Shown here in pieces: positions 24,553 to 36,108 of a stretch of DNA of 64,000 bases. The stretch is from Bisporella sp. PMI_857 (Eukaryota; Ascomycota; Leotiomycetes; Helotiales; Helotiaceae). The DNA is taken from contig JAJSPD010000002.1 of NCBI GenBank assembly GCA_021307315.1, forward strand, positions 682,001 to 746,000. The letters run 5' to 3'. Positions within the stretch are counted from its first letter, which is position 1, and each line of letters starts with the position of its first letter. A model generated the notes under the pieces. The model worked only from the letters and a program-made list of their open reading frames with translations, ran no database searches and was not told the DNA's origin. The translations under genes and the position numbers were made by a program.

Positions 24553-26001
24553 ATGCCTCCTACATTACCTGGCTCAGTCGATGCCAGCAACAAGTTCGAG
24601 GATCTTTCAGGGGTTGATATTACTCTGTACAAGAACCCTTACGATGCATTGATAGAAGCTTGTCAGAATGATCCTGTAGTACCGCCTGCTCCCTTCTCCT
24701 TATCTCGACAAAATTGACCAGTCTTGTAAAGTATGATTGCTGATATTTTCAGAGTCTCATCCAATCACGATATGAAACACACCGATCAACAAGAAATGGT
24801 CAGCAAAAGGAGAAGCTCCTTGCGCCGGACTTCTCTGGCCTGATCATTGATCCAATCCTTCAAAAGCTCCAACACCCGTCTCTCGAGCCCGGCTTCCAGG
24901 ACCCGAGGCATTGTAAGTAGCGCTCTGTCTGGTCTGAAGTTTTTTGACAGTGCTACGCATCTTATGTTTATATTTTGCCCAGATTCGTTTTGCTCTCCTA
25001 CTTACATTCGTATCTCAATTATAGCTGCTTCAATTTCAATGCTTGAGATAACTAATCTTCAGTCAGGCCTTGTATTCTGGGCTCGACCACCAGCTCATAT
25101 CCGCGAACTAGCCAGAAGAGTGCAGCAAAAGTTGTCAGCCATTGCCTCAAGTATGTCCATCCCACCCTTTGCACAGCATAATCAATACTTGCGTATTCAA
25201 AGAAACTTTTCCAGCAAAAAAAATGCTACATGGAACTTCCATGTCAAATTTGCCTAATTACTAACTCTCACAGATCTCTGGCTCATGCCTCTCGAAAGAA
25301 TGCACCTCACAGCACTTGAAATTACACACTCACTTACTGATCCGGAGATTCATTCTAGTAAGACGATGCTCTTATACTCCCTAAAACCAGCGGAAACGCT
25401 AGCTACTGCCTTCCAAATACCTGATCATAAGCTTTCGCGCTTCATTCATCGTTTTCGCGCACGTGCAATATAGCTAACTTCCAACCTCTTAGTTGTTGAT
25501 GCCATCGGCCCCGAAGCAATAGCCGCCATAACGGACTACACTTACACGCACCGTGCCCGCCTCATAAATCCCATGGTAAGCTACGATGGCGCTGCCTTGG
25601 CACTCTCTTTCCTTCCTACCTCCCCCCTTCCCTCCTCTTCCCCATCTGATCCAAACTTTACATACCACCATCTCCGGCGGGACCTCTACAATCTCGCGTC
25701 CAGGACCGGCGTCTCTGTCGACTCGCGGTACGTTGTGCCTAGCTCCCACATCACACTTGCCCGCTTCTTGGTCCAAGATGATCATGATAGTCCGGAGAAG
25801 ATGAAGGCATTTTTGGACGGCGTGGACAGTCTTAATTCTTGGCTGCAGGAGATGTATTGGCCCAGTGATGGAAACGATAGGGTTCCGGAGGGGGATTGGA
25901 TTGTAGGTGAGGAGAAGGGGTTAGATTGCAGAGAGGGTCAGCTTTGGTATGGTGGCGGACGCACGGTGAGATTGGGGAAGGGATTTGAGAGGGAACAGTA
26001 G
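24553..26001 (+). CDS. 2H phosphoesterase family protein (RNA ligase/cyclic phosphodiesterase-like), 319 aa
   Basis: Five exons, 24553-24675, 24753-24912, 25067-25150, 25274-25357 and 25493-26001, join in phase. Two HxT motifs of the 2H superfamily are present: MHLTALEI in the middle and SHITLARF in the C-terminal part; in this fold the two His-x-Thr pairs form the active site that opens 2',3'-cyclic phosphates. Between them lie a hydrophobic strand and a helix (DAIGPEAIAAITDY). Two of the exons are only 84 bases long. Fungal homologues are usually annotated RNA ligase/cyclic nucleotide phosphodiesterase; the cellular substrate is unknown. The start at 24553 gives an N-terminal stretch with a TLYKNPYDALIEACQNDP segment of normal composition. 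No signal peptide is seen. Confidence 0.85.
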
Positions 26002-26591
26002 GGATAAAATGGAGGATGTGGAGAGATCAAGGATATGGAAAATTTGCATAGAATAGATAGAATAGAAAATCTTACATATGATATGTATTTCAACAGTAGG
26101 TGGATCAGGTGGTGTAAAGATACCAAAATCTTTTCCGAAGTTGCACACGTAAACCACAGCTAGAAACTGCTATTACACGCACACCAAAGCACAATCTATG
26201 TCTTTCAATTTTCGGTCTACTAAGAAGAATGGAAATACCGGCGTTTGGGTTAAGAAGTGGTCAAGTATAAACTGGTATGCTGAATTGAGTTCTCGCATGG
26301 CGAGGTTGAGAATAAAACGAGCAGCACTTGTTGCCCATAGCTAACAATGGTAACACTTAGCTGCAGGTGTGAAGTTTCTCCCACATCTTAACTTGACAAA
26401 CTTAACTCATCACTGAATCACTTCTTGTGCGCGCCAGGTTTTGGTATTAGCAGATTGTGCTATGCTCGTTCGGAGATGTCGTAAAAGAGGTACATGGACC
26501 ATAAGCCTCTGCCTCCCATCTCAGTCCTTGCCCCGGCAGAATCAGCCATCCCATTCCATGCCCATGCAAAAGAAGAACCAACACAGCACAT
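26002..26591. other. Intergenic, convergent 3' ends
   Basis: This holds the 3' UTRs of the 2H phosphoesterase (+) and eL42 (-). No gene seen. Confidence 0.5.
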
Positions 26592-27312
26592 CTAGAATAC
26601 CAACGCAGCACCCTTAGTCTTTTTATCACCACTATTAATTTGTTAGTCTCTCCAATTCCCTCTATTCTTAATGTAAAAAGACGTACCCAAGTTCGAAATG
26701 CTTGCATCGCTTCAACGCCAATTGTGCCTTCGTCTTGCATGCCGTGCATTCCAGTCTCAACACAACCTTCTTTGTCGTCTTGGCCTTCTTGTGGAAAACA
26801 GGTTTAGTTTGACCACCATAACCGCTCTGCTTTCTGTCATAACGACGCTTTCCTTGTGCAAACAGAGATGCCTGAGATTTCATTAGACTTGTACTATGGC
26901 TTCGAGGGCCTTTCGAAATACCTTTCCGGCCTTATATTGGGTGACTTTATGCTGGGTATGCTTTTTGCAGTCCTTGCCTTTGCAGTAGGTTCTTCGGGTC
27001 TTTGGTACGTTAACCTGCAAAGAATTTGGGTTAGCTTCGAATTCTTTGACGTTTTGCTTCAACTGTCCCCTCGTCTCATCCTCGGAATATTCAAAAATGT
27101 CCTCTGCTTCAATAATTCTCCTTTTGAAGCCTCGATGTTCGGTTGAGTGCTACCACAATGTTTCCCGTTCCCATAGAGGACCCTGTGTAATTGATTGTTC
27201 GCCCAGTGATGATTCAGTTGAGGGTTCTTGTAGCCCACAATCCCCTTTCGAGTGCAGACATTGGCGCCTCTATCCGCTTCAGCAAGAAAATGAGTTTGTA
27301 TACACGTACCAT
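26592..27312 (-). CDS. RPL44: 60S ribosomal protein eL42 (L44/L36a), 106 aa
   Basis: Four exons: 27312-27310 (ATG only), 27014-26922, 26871-26687 and 26631-26592. Joined, they give exactly 106 residues, the family length, starting [20 protein letters not shown] and ending [13 protein letters not shown]. Two zinc-binding Cys pairs are present (CKGKDC and CTAC...C region). eL42 sits near the ribosomal E site. The GGQTKPVF loop carries Pro56, the residue that is Pro in cycloheximide-sensitive eukaryotes (Gln gives resistance). The first intron, about 295 bases, directly follows the start codon, an arrangement common in ribosomal protein genes. Identity is certain. Confidence 0.98.
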
Positions 27313-28717
27313 CTTGAAGATCTGCTCTTTTGTCGATAAATGGTGGTTGTCGTCCTGTTGATACGTGCTTTCGACAAAGTGAGTGCGTCGATTGTGGTTC
27401 TCGATATTATTTTAGCGAGCCAATCGATTGAGAGAGTGCGGGGGTATGGGTTGCTCCTCACGTGCAACGATGCCTCGAAGTCACGTGTAGTAATGAATGG
27501 ATTACTTCGGACATTTCTTCGAGAAATCTATGACTTTTCACAGGTTAAGTATCTCATATTAAGAAACGCTTAGATCATTTCTGCGAGAGTGCTCATACGT
27601 GTTCGTAGCTCCTGACTGGAACCTACGCTCAATCATCCTTAGTATGTTGGCGAGCCTCAAATCTCAAGTTTTCATTGTACCTGTTGTCTCTTTCCTTCAC
27701 CAAGGAAGAGAAATAGAAGATTATTATTTTGAAGCCCTTTGAAGCATAAGATCAGAGATTGGAGTCGCCCTTTCTGGGATAAACCGCAGTGGAAGGATGG
27801 AAAGTTGCAAGAAATTAACTGGTCCTGATCGCAGGGCTCTCTGTTTATTAGGCTGTGTCTCAGTAGCTACACGATCTTGATTCATGATCTTCGGAATCAG
27901 GCACCTGGAATACTTGAGAGCCTTTTGCTTGAAATATGAATTGTGAAGCCAAGTCCAAGGTGTCTATCGATTAATATGACGTCCTTGACATCGGTCTTAT
28001 GCCTTCATTGTTTGTCTTTTCTTTAATTCTTCAATTTGCAAAGACTTCCTTCATTTAAAATTGCTCCCTGGATGAAGTACAGTTTAGGCGCTCTGTGTTC
28101 TACTTTAGAAAAATACACTTGGACCTAACACCGTTTGGCAGCAGATCGCTCCCTGCTGACACCACTTAAGTTCCGGCACAAGCCATTTCCGAGAATTTGA
28201 CTCCATGTGAACAGAAGCGTTCTCTCGCATGCGTTCATGCATTGCAAATCTTTCGAGACTCGTTAACATATGAAAACATCGTCCGAATATCACAATTGAA
28301 GGGAAAGATCCTCATCATCATCTGTGTGAGGCATTTCGCGTATCAGAGTTCCCAGAATGGTGCCAGAGGCTGACCTTCCCAGCCCAGCTCTGGTTGCGCG
28401 GCACGAATCGCAATATCGATGGTAGGAAGAGAAAGCCACATCTTCAATGTCTAGCAATTGACACAGAAAAGTTGTGGCGTCAACTAGAGCCCTACCCTAA
28501 ACCTCTAGTCCAAGCCGGCAAATGTCCCTACCGATGAACAAAGGTGTATTTTTTACACTACAACTAACGATGATGAGGAAACGGTAAGTCGTTTCACATT
28601 ACCACTTCCTCCCCCATGTGTCTTCTTCGATTCCTGATGCTATCTGAATAGCTATAATCAATACTTTCCTTTTGTCCTCAATTTGTATTCAATTTTTGTT
28701 CAATTTTCTTCTTCAAG
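27313..28717. other. Intergenic, divergent promoters
   Basis: About 1.4 kb between eL42 (-) and the P450 (+). The left part is the eL42 promoter. Small frames are present without coding character. Confidence 0.5.
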
Positions 28718-30788
28718 ATGCTCTCCATATGCACAATTGTTCTCATTGCGATCCCTTGCTTTTTGATATATTCGAACATATCCAGTCTTTTTAAAAACAT
28801 AACAGCAGCAAAACGATCAGGCTTACCATATGTAGTCTCTCGTAAGTTTTTCAGTGCGATGTTGGCCATTGACTGATCAAGCTACAGCCGTCAATCTGTA
28901 CAATCCACTTTGGATGTTGACACACAAATTATGGTTGCCAATTCTTGCTCAACTACCTAAATCATGGACAAGAAGCTGGATAGAGTAAGGTTTCAATCGC
29001 TAACAAAAAACTTGGGCGTCTGCTAATTAGCTGTTAGTTATCTGACGCCTGACTGGGTTTGGGAGAAGCTCCATACGCCATGGGAGACAAATGGAGAGAC
29101 GTTCCTCACTGTTTCTCCTGGACTGATAAATGTATGGGTCACCAATGCTGAAGCAATACATCAAATTACGAGTCGAAGAGAAGCATTTCCAAAACCTCTT
29201 GCAGCCTACAAAATCCTCGAAATATTTGGTCGAAACATAATCAGCACAGAAGGCGCAGAGTGGAAACAGCATCGAAAGATTACTTCACCAAGTTTCAATG
29301 AGAAGAATAATGCCTTGGTCTTTGCAGAGGCATGCGGGCAGGCCCAAGGAATGCTGCGGAAATGGACAGCCAATAATTTGAAGGAACACAAAACCAATCA
29401 TGGTGTGGCAGAAGATACCATGAGATTGACTCTCCATATAATTAGTAGGATTGGATTTGGAATACGTCTGCTATGGCCGGGAGAAGTGCCAAAGGAAAAC
29501 AGCGGATCCCGAAATACATATAGTAGCGATGATGCACCACAAGGACACTCTTTGAGTTTTGTGAATGCTTTGAGCACTTTGTTAGAACAGCTGCTTTGGG
29601 TCTTGCTTACTCCAAAGCCCTTACTTAGTGAGTATCTGCAGTTCCTCTTTAACAAACGGGAACTGATTCTTTATAGGACGTCTACCTTTCAAGTCAGCGC
29701 ATAGAGCATACGAAGCTTGGGATAACTGGTCGCGATATATGAATGAGCTATTCTCCAGAAAGATTGATGAGGCTCGCAACGGAGAGTATGCTGAGGGTAT
29801 GGATATAATGGGTTCTCTAGTCAAGAATGCATATGGACAGAGCACAGGCAGAGATGCATCCTCCGAGAAAGGAAGTATTGACAAACCAGTCCTATCAGAT
29901 GCTGACGTCCTCGGAAATGCATTTGTCATGATCATTGCTGGGCATGAGACGACTGCAAATGCTATCCATTTCTGCCTTATGGAGCTAGCAATAAATCCTA
30001 AATCGCAATTGCAGGTCCAGAAAGATATTCAAACGATATTTGGAAACTCTACGCCACATACCTGGGATTACGATTCCAGCATCAACAAACTACTTGGAGG
30101 AATAGTAGGCGCGGTTCTCAACGAACAATTACGCCTGATGCCACCAATTATTGCAATTCCCAAAACCGTACCGAAGAACAACGACCAAGAGATCATGATT
30201 GACGGGAAGAAGATAACGCTTCCAGCGGGTGCGCATATTAACTTGGTCACAATTGGACTTCACCGAAACCCCAGGTACTGGCCAAGTGGCCGGCCGACAC
30301 ATAGCAATAGACCTGATGATTTAGACGAATTTAAACCTGAGAGATGGTTAGTGGAGACGCATGCCAGCAACAAACAGCCAAACAACAGCTCGGGGGAGTC
30401 TGAAGAGGACGATGACTTTGGCGGGTTTACTGGAAAAGCTAGTCATAAGAAACTATTCCATCCTGCACGCGGCTCATACCTCCCATTCTCTGAAGGACCC
30501 AGATCGTGTTTAGGAAGAAGGTTGGCTCAAGTGAAGATTATGGCTGTGTTAGCCGTGATCTTTCAACAATACTCCATCGAGCTAGCTGTTGACGAATGGG
30601 CTTCTGATGATGAGGTTGCAGCAATGCCAGCTTCTGAAAAAAGGAATATCTACAAAGTGGCACAGGATAAGGCGAGAGCAACTCTAAGAACAGCCACATC
30701 GTTGATCACACTAAAGTTACATTCTGGATCAATTCCTATTCGCCTAGTCAAGAAAGGGGAGGAGAGGTTTCTCGACATTATTGATTAG
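28718..30788 (+). CDS. Cytochrome P450 monooxygenase (640 aa)
   Basis: Four exons, 28718-28841, 28888-28984, 29038-29627 and 29677-30788, join in phase. The N-terminus MLSICTIVLIAIPCFLIY is a single ER-membrane anchor. The I-helix oxygen-binding motif is IIAGHETTANA; the ExxR pair is in NEQLRLMPP; the PERF-type motif is FKPERWL; the heme loop is FSEGPRSCLG with the axial Cys. These are all the class II microsomal hallmarks, so the enzyme should take electrons from NADPH-P450 reductase. An acidic, low-complexity insert (Asn/Ser/Glu/Asp, roughly residues 495-525) lies between the PERW motif and the heme loop, and makes the protein longer than the usual 500-550. CYP family and substrate are not assignable by eye. 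No biosynthetic neighbours are seen. Confidence 0.95.
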
Positions 30789-32220
30789 ATCCCTTTTGGA
30801 TAAGTGAAACAGATACTACAATTTAGACAACACGGATGATACCCCTGGCGATATATAAATATAGAATTTCTATCTGTTCAGCCATATCATTGACCGGGTA
30901 AAAGAATATATGGTGTCTAGCTAAAGTTGACTTCGACCTGCGAGAGCAACTTCCGGGTCTTGGCGAAGCTCTTCGATGACCGATGCACAGAATCACCCAC
31001 CACCCCTTGAGTGTTTTGCAAATGGAGAAATAATGCATACCGATTCAGCAAGTCATCAGCTTTTCGTGTTAACGGACTTCCCCTTCCAAAGCAACTATTG
31101 ATAAACTCTCTCGACCCAGAAGCAGTTACAACACCTCCAAGAACCCGTATATCCGAATGTTAATACAACCATCGAATCATTATAAGTATGGCGCTTTTGG
31201 TTGTAACACATCAAACTTCCGAGTCTGCGCCTCTTCTGTCTTCACATATTTACAAGTCCAAGTATGACAGTACAAATTTGCCCTGCCTCAGTCGATATAG
31301 ACGCTCCAAAACATCTGTTGATAGCTCGCACACAGCAATATTCTCAAAGGATGTTGAGTATATCAGAGGACCCAATATATTCAAGAAGGGACGATCCATA
31401 GCTAGGTTTAAGAAAGTAAAGGGAGTTAGCGAAGAATATTCAGAACACGAGCAAGCGCCATTATCGAAAGATTTGAACGGCCTGCATCCGTCTAACAAAG
31501 TTGGGTCTCTGCCAGCCGCAACAATCCAATGCATGCATGAAGGCTGGCGCAGATATCAATGCTGGGGGTGAATATTTCACTCTAAAGGTCGTAGTTAGAG
31601 GCTAGACTAGAATCTAGGTTAAAGGGTGACTGACTTGTCCATATTCACTCACTCTTGGAATGCAAATTTACCAAGTTTCTCCGTCATGTTTCGCTTTTAT
31701 TGTTCCATTTATGATGATACTTTGGGTTCAGTCTCTCCACATAAATCAATCGGTGGATAATATAGTCTCGAAGTAAATTTCTCTAGCCATGACCATCACA
31801 ATCCGTCATTGGAATGCTTGGCAGATCCCCATCTTGTCGGCCCCAAGCATAGGCTATATGAATTATATACCTATTTTCATACACTGTTTGAATCTCGATA
31901 GCTTCTTAAGGGATACTCACAGCAACGAGACTCCATCATCATCATCACGTGGTTGGCGTTGAATCGCGCGTACTTCCGTCCATTGCACTTTCTGATCACT
32001 GATTGGACAGAAGGCACGGTTAAGCTCCCCGATTCGATTTGTTTACATCCCCAGACCAGCCCTCTGATTACGGGCCTTCTGCATCAACAACACACACGCA
32101 AAAGTCAACATCATTTGAATCTTTCGGTATCAGAATCATTAGAGTCGCGTTACTTGGGACTCTATAAGCATACTCGGAAAGCACACCAACTATAGAACGT
32201 CTTACGCACACTCAAGCATT
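30789..32220. other. Intergenic; one doubtful ORF
   Basis: It holds a 127-codon frame at 31188-31571 (+) with Ser- and Lys-rich composition, but an equally long frame overlaps it on the other strand and no family is recognised. The right end contains the promoter of the SAP-like gene. Nothing else is supported. Confidence 0.4.
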
Positions 32221-33369
32221 ATGTCTGGGGTTTCGAGCTTTCTGCAGAAACAGAAAAAGGCGGACTTAGTAGATCTCGCAGGAGAGCTGGGTCTGGAGTA
32301 AGACATCCGCATATGCTATGCGTTGTTTGCGCATATACTTACACCTTTCGCAGACACGAGGGCCTGAAGAAAACTGATCTTGAGCTCACACTAGAAGACT
32401 ACCTGACCACCAACAGCTCAAAACACTCCGGCGAGACGCGATTCGCAAACTTCTACAACAGCAAGAGGCGCTCAGAGAGTTCTCCAGTGAAAAAGGAGGT
32501 GCCATCTCTACTTGATGGTGTTGAGACAACGGCAAAGGCTGTGAAGCGCAGAGTTACAAGAGCTGCAGAGGAGTTTGTTCCGACGACGTATGTATAACGC
32601 GCACTCTGTGCGCATTATTTAACCAGAGCATCACTGACGGTGTTATAGCGATGATTCCGAAGTTGAACCAGCTACTACTCGAGCGCGATCTTCAGCGTTG
32701 GCGCGAACCCCTGGGCGTTCATTGTCGAACATTGCTTCCAATGTGCCTCTACCGCCGTCTCCGGCTGTAGTCGCAGACGCGATTGATCGACGAACGGCTG
32801 TCATAAGAAGCAAGATTCTTGACGTCTACGAAGATTCTGGCATCACAGAGGCCGTTGAGACGACGCGTGAAAGCCTCTCTACACTTCTCGCAGTTCAGAG
32901 CATCATTGTCCTATTTGAGCTGTACAAGTTGCGTCCTGAGATCCTGCCAAACCGATACGCGTTCACAATTCCAGCTGTCTCGCTCCTTCATACACCGGAA
33001 TACCCAGTTTCGATTCCAGATCTTTTCTTGCTCTTGACCGCGTCATTCTGGGGTCCAGCATTGCTATGGCTCGCTACGACCTTTGTGCTACCGCTGTCCG
33101 CAGCTTACTTCATCAACCTTTCCAGCAAGCCAGTGAGCCGGAGCTCACGCGCTCAGACCTTCAAATATAACTTTGATCCATTGACCTTCAACATCGTCAA
33201 GGCATTGACGGTCTTTGTAGTTTTCGGCCAAGACGTCACGTTTGGCGGACTGGTTGATCTCGAGAATGTGGCCCGCATCAACTCAGCGATATACGGTGGC
33301 TACAAAGGCGTGCTCACTGGTAATGCCATTGGTGCTATCTTCACCCTGTACGATGCCTTACACAAGTAA
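32221..33369 (+). CDS. SAP-like N-terminal domain protein with C-terminal membrane segments (343 aa)
   Basis: Three exons, 32221-32297, 32354-32587 and 32649-33369, join in phase. Residues about 10-40 (KKADLVDLAGELGLE then TDLELTLEDYL) form a SAP/HeH-like helix-turn-helix pattern, seen in DNA-binding and nuclear-envelope proteins. A basic, serine/proline-rich linker with VKRRVTRAAEEF and RTPGRSLSNIA follows. The C-terminal 200 residues hold three or four hydrophobic spans: LLAVQSIIVLFELY, LFLLLTASFWGPALLWLATT with VLPLSAAYFI, and FNIVKALTVFVVFG. A chromatin-binding head joined to membrane spans fits an inner nuclear membrane protein, by analogy with LEM/HeH proteins; that role is inference. 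No named orthologue is recognised. Confidence 0.8.
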
Positions 33370-34771
33370 TTTGCGCGACTGTCTTTCATACTCGTATAGA
33401 GGCTGCAAGTGCGAGCCCTTTCAAGTCCAAACGAGTTCAAAATGGATCATATATGGAATAGGACGGATCTGATGTGGTTGGAGCACTTTCCAGAGGGAGC
33501 GCTGATAATTTTATCATCTTCGCTTTCTCTCTCGGTTTCGTTCCTTGTGCCGGCACGATTGGCTTCGGTCATAGGAAAGGCGTTAAGGCGTAGCGATCGG
33601 GGAATACCTTTTTTTTGTGACTCGTTATTTCCATTGGAGGGTTTCTTGTTTTTTAGGCCTCGTGTTGATATTGATTGAGGCTTTTGATGTGCATATGACC
33701 GGATGGCTGTAGTGTCAGGGGAGGGATTGGAAATGAATGAAATTTATGTGCTTCCTGAACTGATTAGATCCCTCCCTTTGATGACTTTGCACTGTGATGG
33801 GCTCAAGCTGATTAAATAAATGTGAAAGAATACTTGACGTAATTTAAGTGGACTTTGCCTTTAATCTGAATTTCGTACGGTGTTTCATGGTGTAACAAAG
33901 AATAAATGGGAAAGGCTCGTAAACATACAAACATACCTAGGCGTTATCTATTCATGGCAACCTCGTTACATACACTATGCATGTTTGTCAAGCACCCTTT
34001 AAACATTTGCGGTCTGGCAAAGCTCTATTTCACTATAAACAGGCAACGCATATTTCGTTCCATATATAGCCATGGCATCCTGCCATCCAAGCCAGGATGT
34101 GGTTTATAGACACCGTTAAACTCATTTATTATTCTGCGAGCAACACTGTGAGGAAAAGTATTTGGGCCAATTGAGGAGCGAATAGGGAGTCTTCTAAGCA
34201 GAGAGCTCCCAACTATACACGATCAGTATCTATAAAATATTGAGCGTATGCGTTAGAAGGTAGTTCGGACGAGAATATGGTGCTCCATGACTTTGTAGAT
34301 ACTTTTAAGAATCTTTTCTAAATAAATCCTCGATGCTCTGCAGACATGAAGGGTACAGTTATCCTAGATTTGTAGCCTTAAGAACCTCACTTCTGATCAT
34401 GAAATATATATAAGTAGGTGTGATTAACATGACCCGCCTTTGTATCTTAAGTCGCTCTATATTGTGAAAATACAGATGATACTCTTCTCCCGAGTCTGGA
34501 GACTGTGTCAATGAGTAACCATCACCTTATTGACAGATCTAGTAACATTCTTTGCGCTGCTGCTCCTATCTGTGAATAATAGAGTTCTATGACTGTCCGC
34601 CCTCGCCTTTCCTCGCTGCTCGAGTAGGAAAGATAAATGAGCTTGAAATCGGCACATCCTCATTCTTCTAACCTGTACATCTCTGATGAATCGCTATTCA
34701 GCTTCAGAACAAGCCCGCGCCTATAGATCTAAATCTCCAAGACGTTGAGACACTTCCTGGCAAGAGCAACC
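33370..34771. other. Intergenic
   Basis: About 1.4 kb, AT-rich, without a supported coding frame. It contains the 3' UTR of the SAP-like gene and the promoter of the next gene. Confidence 0.45.
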
Positions 34772-36108
34772 ATGGAAACATATTTCACACCCGGTGGCGG
34801 AGGCATCTCCGGCAAAGCCAACGCTCCAATCCCATCAGTGGTGAGGGCGAAGAAGTCCCAGAAGCATCCAGCAAATAATATGAAGAAGAGGGACCGAGAC
34901 GAGAAGCGTTACGTGGTTTATCTCACCTGTGTTCTGTAAGCGCAACCTGTCAGAGGATAAATAGCCTTGCGGAAGTGCTGATTGGGAGTAGGCGTCTTCG
35001 TTGTGTCCCAGCAGTCCCATATAGCAGCATAGCCAACATTCTCCTGACAGCCTTACCGGACAATATGAAGCATTTTGCTTTGAAGCGGGCGGTTTGTGAG
35101 ACGAGGGCATATTTGGTGCGGGAGATCGAGCGGATGGGTGTTTGGGGATTGAAGCCTTGGTTGACGGAGTATGGTATGTCATTGATTTCTCTTTTTTGGT
35201 TAAGAAACGGACTTTCATTGCGTGGAGGTCGTCCGAGACCTTGGATGGCAGATGGAGATGCTATGCTTGTAGATTCATGGTAGATCTTATGCAGCAAATA
35301 GTTTTGATGCATGAAAGACTGATAAAAATGCAGGAAAATTTGGAGTCTTACAGCTCTCTTTTGTGCATTAAGGAGTACTGATATACCGATGCCATCAAAT
35401 CCAGAAGCTCCACTGTTTTGATAGGCTTTCCCGATATATTCAGAAGTTCTAATACATGAGAGCTATTGCACCTTGACGAGAGAGAATAGAATTTCTAAAA
35501 GTTTCATCAGCTAATTCACTATCTAGCGGAAGAGCTCTCTCATAGAGCTGGAGCGGGTTGGTCCCAGACCTACAGAGACGCCCAGAAAGTGGCGCCAGAA
35601 ATCGTGGAAGGAATTCTAACAAATGCGGGCCTACATCAACATACGGTGGTCGATGACACCGAAGCTGCTTTGCAAGCCAAGTGGAAGGCAGAAGGAGACT
35701 GGAGAACCGGCAGCACTCCAGAAAGCCGGCCACGAGACAGCGATCTGCGTTGGATCACTGTCAATGATCCTCCTAGGCTCGCTCCATCTTCTTTCACGTG
35801 CTGGAGGCGGAATTTTGACGCTGCAGTGAAATATGGATTGGTCGATGTGTCACTAGATATGACACATCCGATACAACCTGATTCGTTCCGAACTGCTATT
35901 CCATCGCCGACTCCAGTGAGCTCGGAAGAAAGCCAAATGGTAGGTTATCATTCTCTCATCCTAGATGGAACATTTAAATATGCTAACAGAACCTCAGAAT
36001 CTCATAGTCGCCCCTCAACCTCAAGCCATGAAGCACAAGTTGACCTTCAAAGACTGGGAAAATTCAGAACCATTCGTTCCACAACAGAAAACCCCATGGA
36101 GCTACTAG
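34772..36108 (+). CDS. Hypothetical protein (277 aa) with one predicted membrane segment
   Basis: I do not recognise the family. A four-exon model, 34772-34935, 35028-35173, 35527-35939 and 35998-36108, keeps one frame across every junction with a GTAAGC donor and a GCAG acceptor for intron 1, GTATGT/TAG for intron 2 and GTAGGT/CAG for intron 3. The product starts METYFTPGGGGISGKANAPI, has a basic patch (KKSQKH, MKKRDRDEKR), then a hydrophobic run YVVYLTCVLIANILLTAL (about 49-66), a charged region, a DSDLRWITV segment, and ends FVPQQKTPWSY. Basic flank plus a single hydrophobic run would fit a tail-in membrane protein, perhaps mitochondrial, but that is a guess. Intron 2 is long (about 350 bases), so an additional small exon is possible. 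Confidence 0.6.

Noticed and set aside
31188..31571. Plus-strand 127-codon frame
   Set aside because: An equally long frame runs antisense, composition is not decisive and no homologue is recognised; kept only as a note in the intergenic entry.
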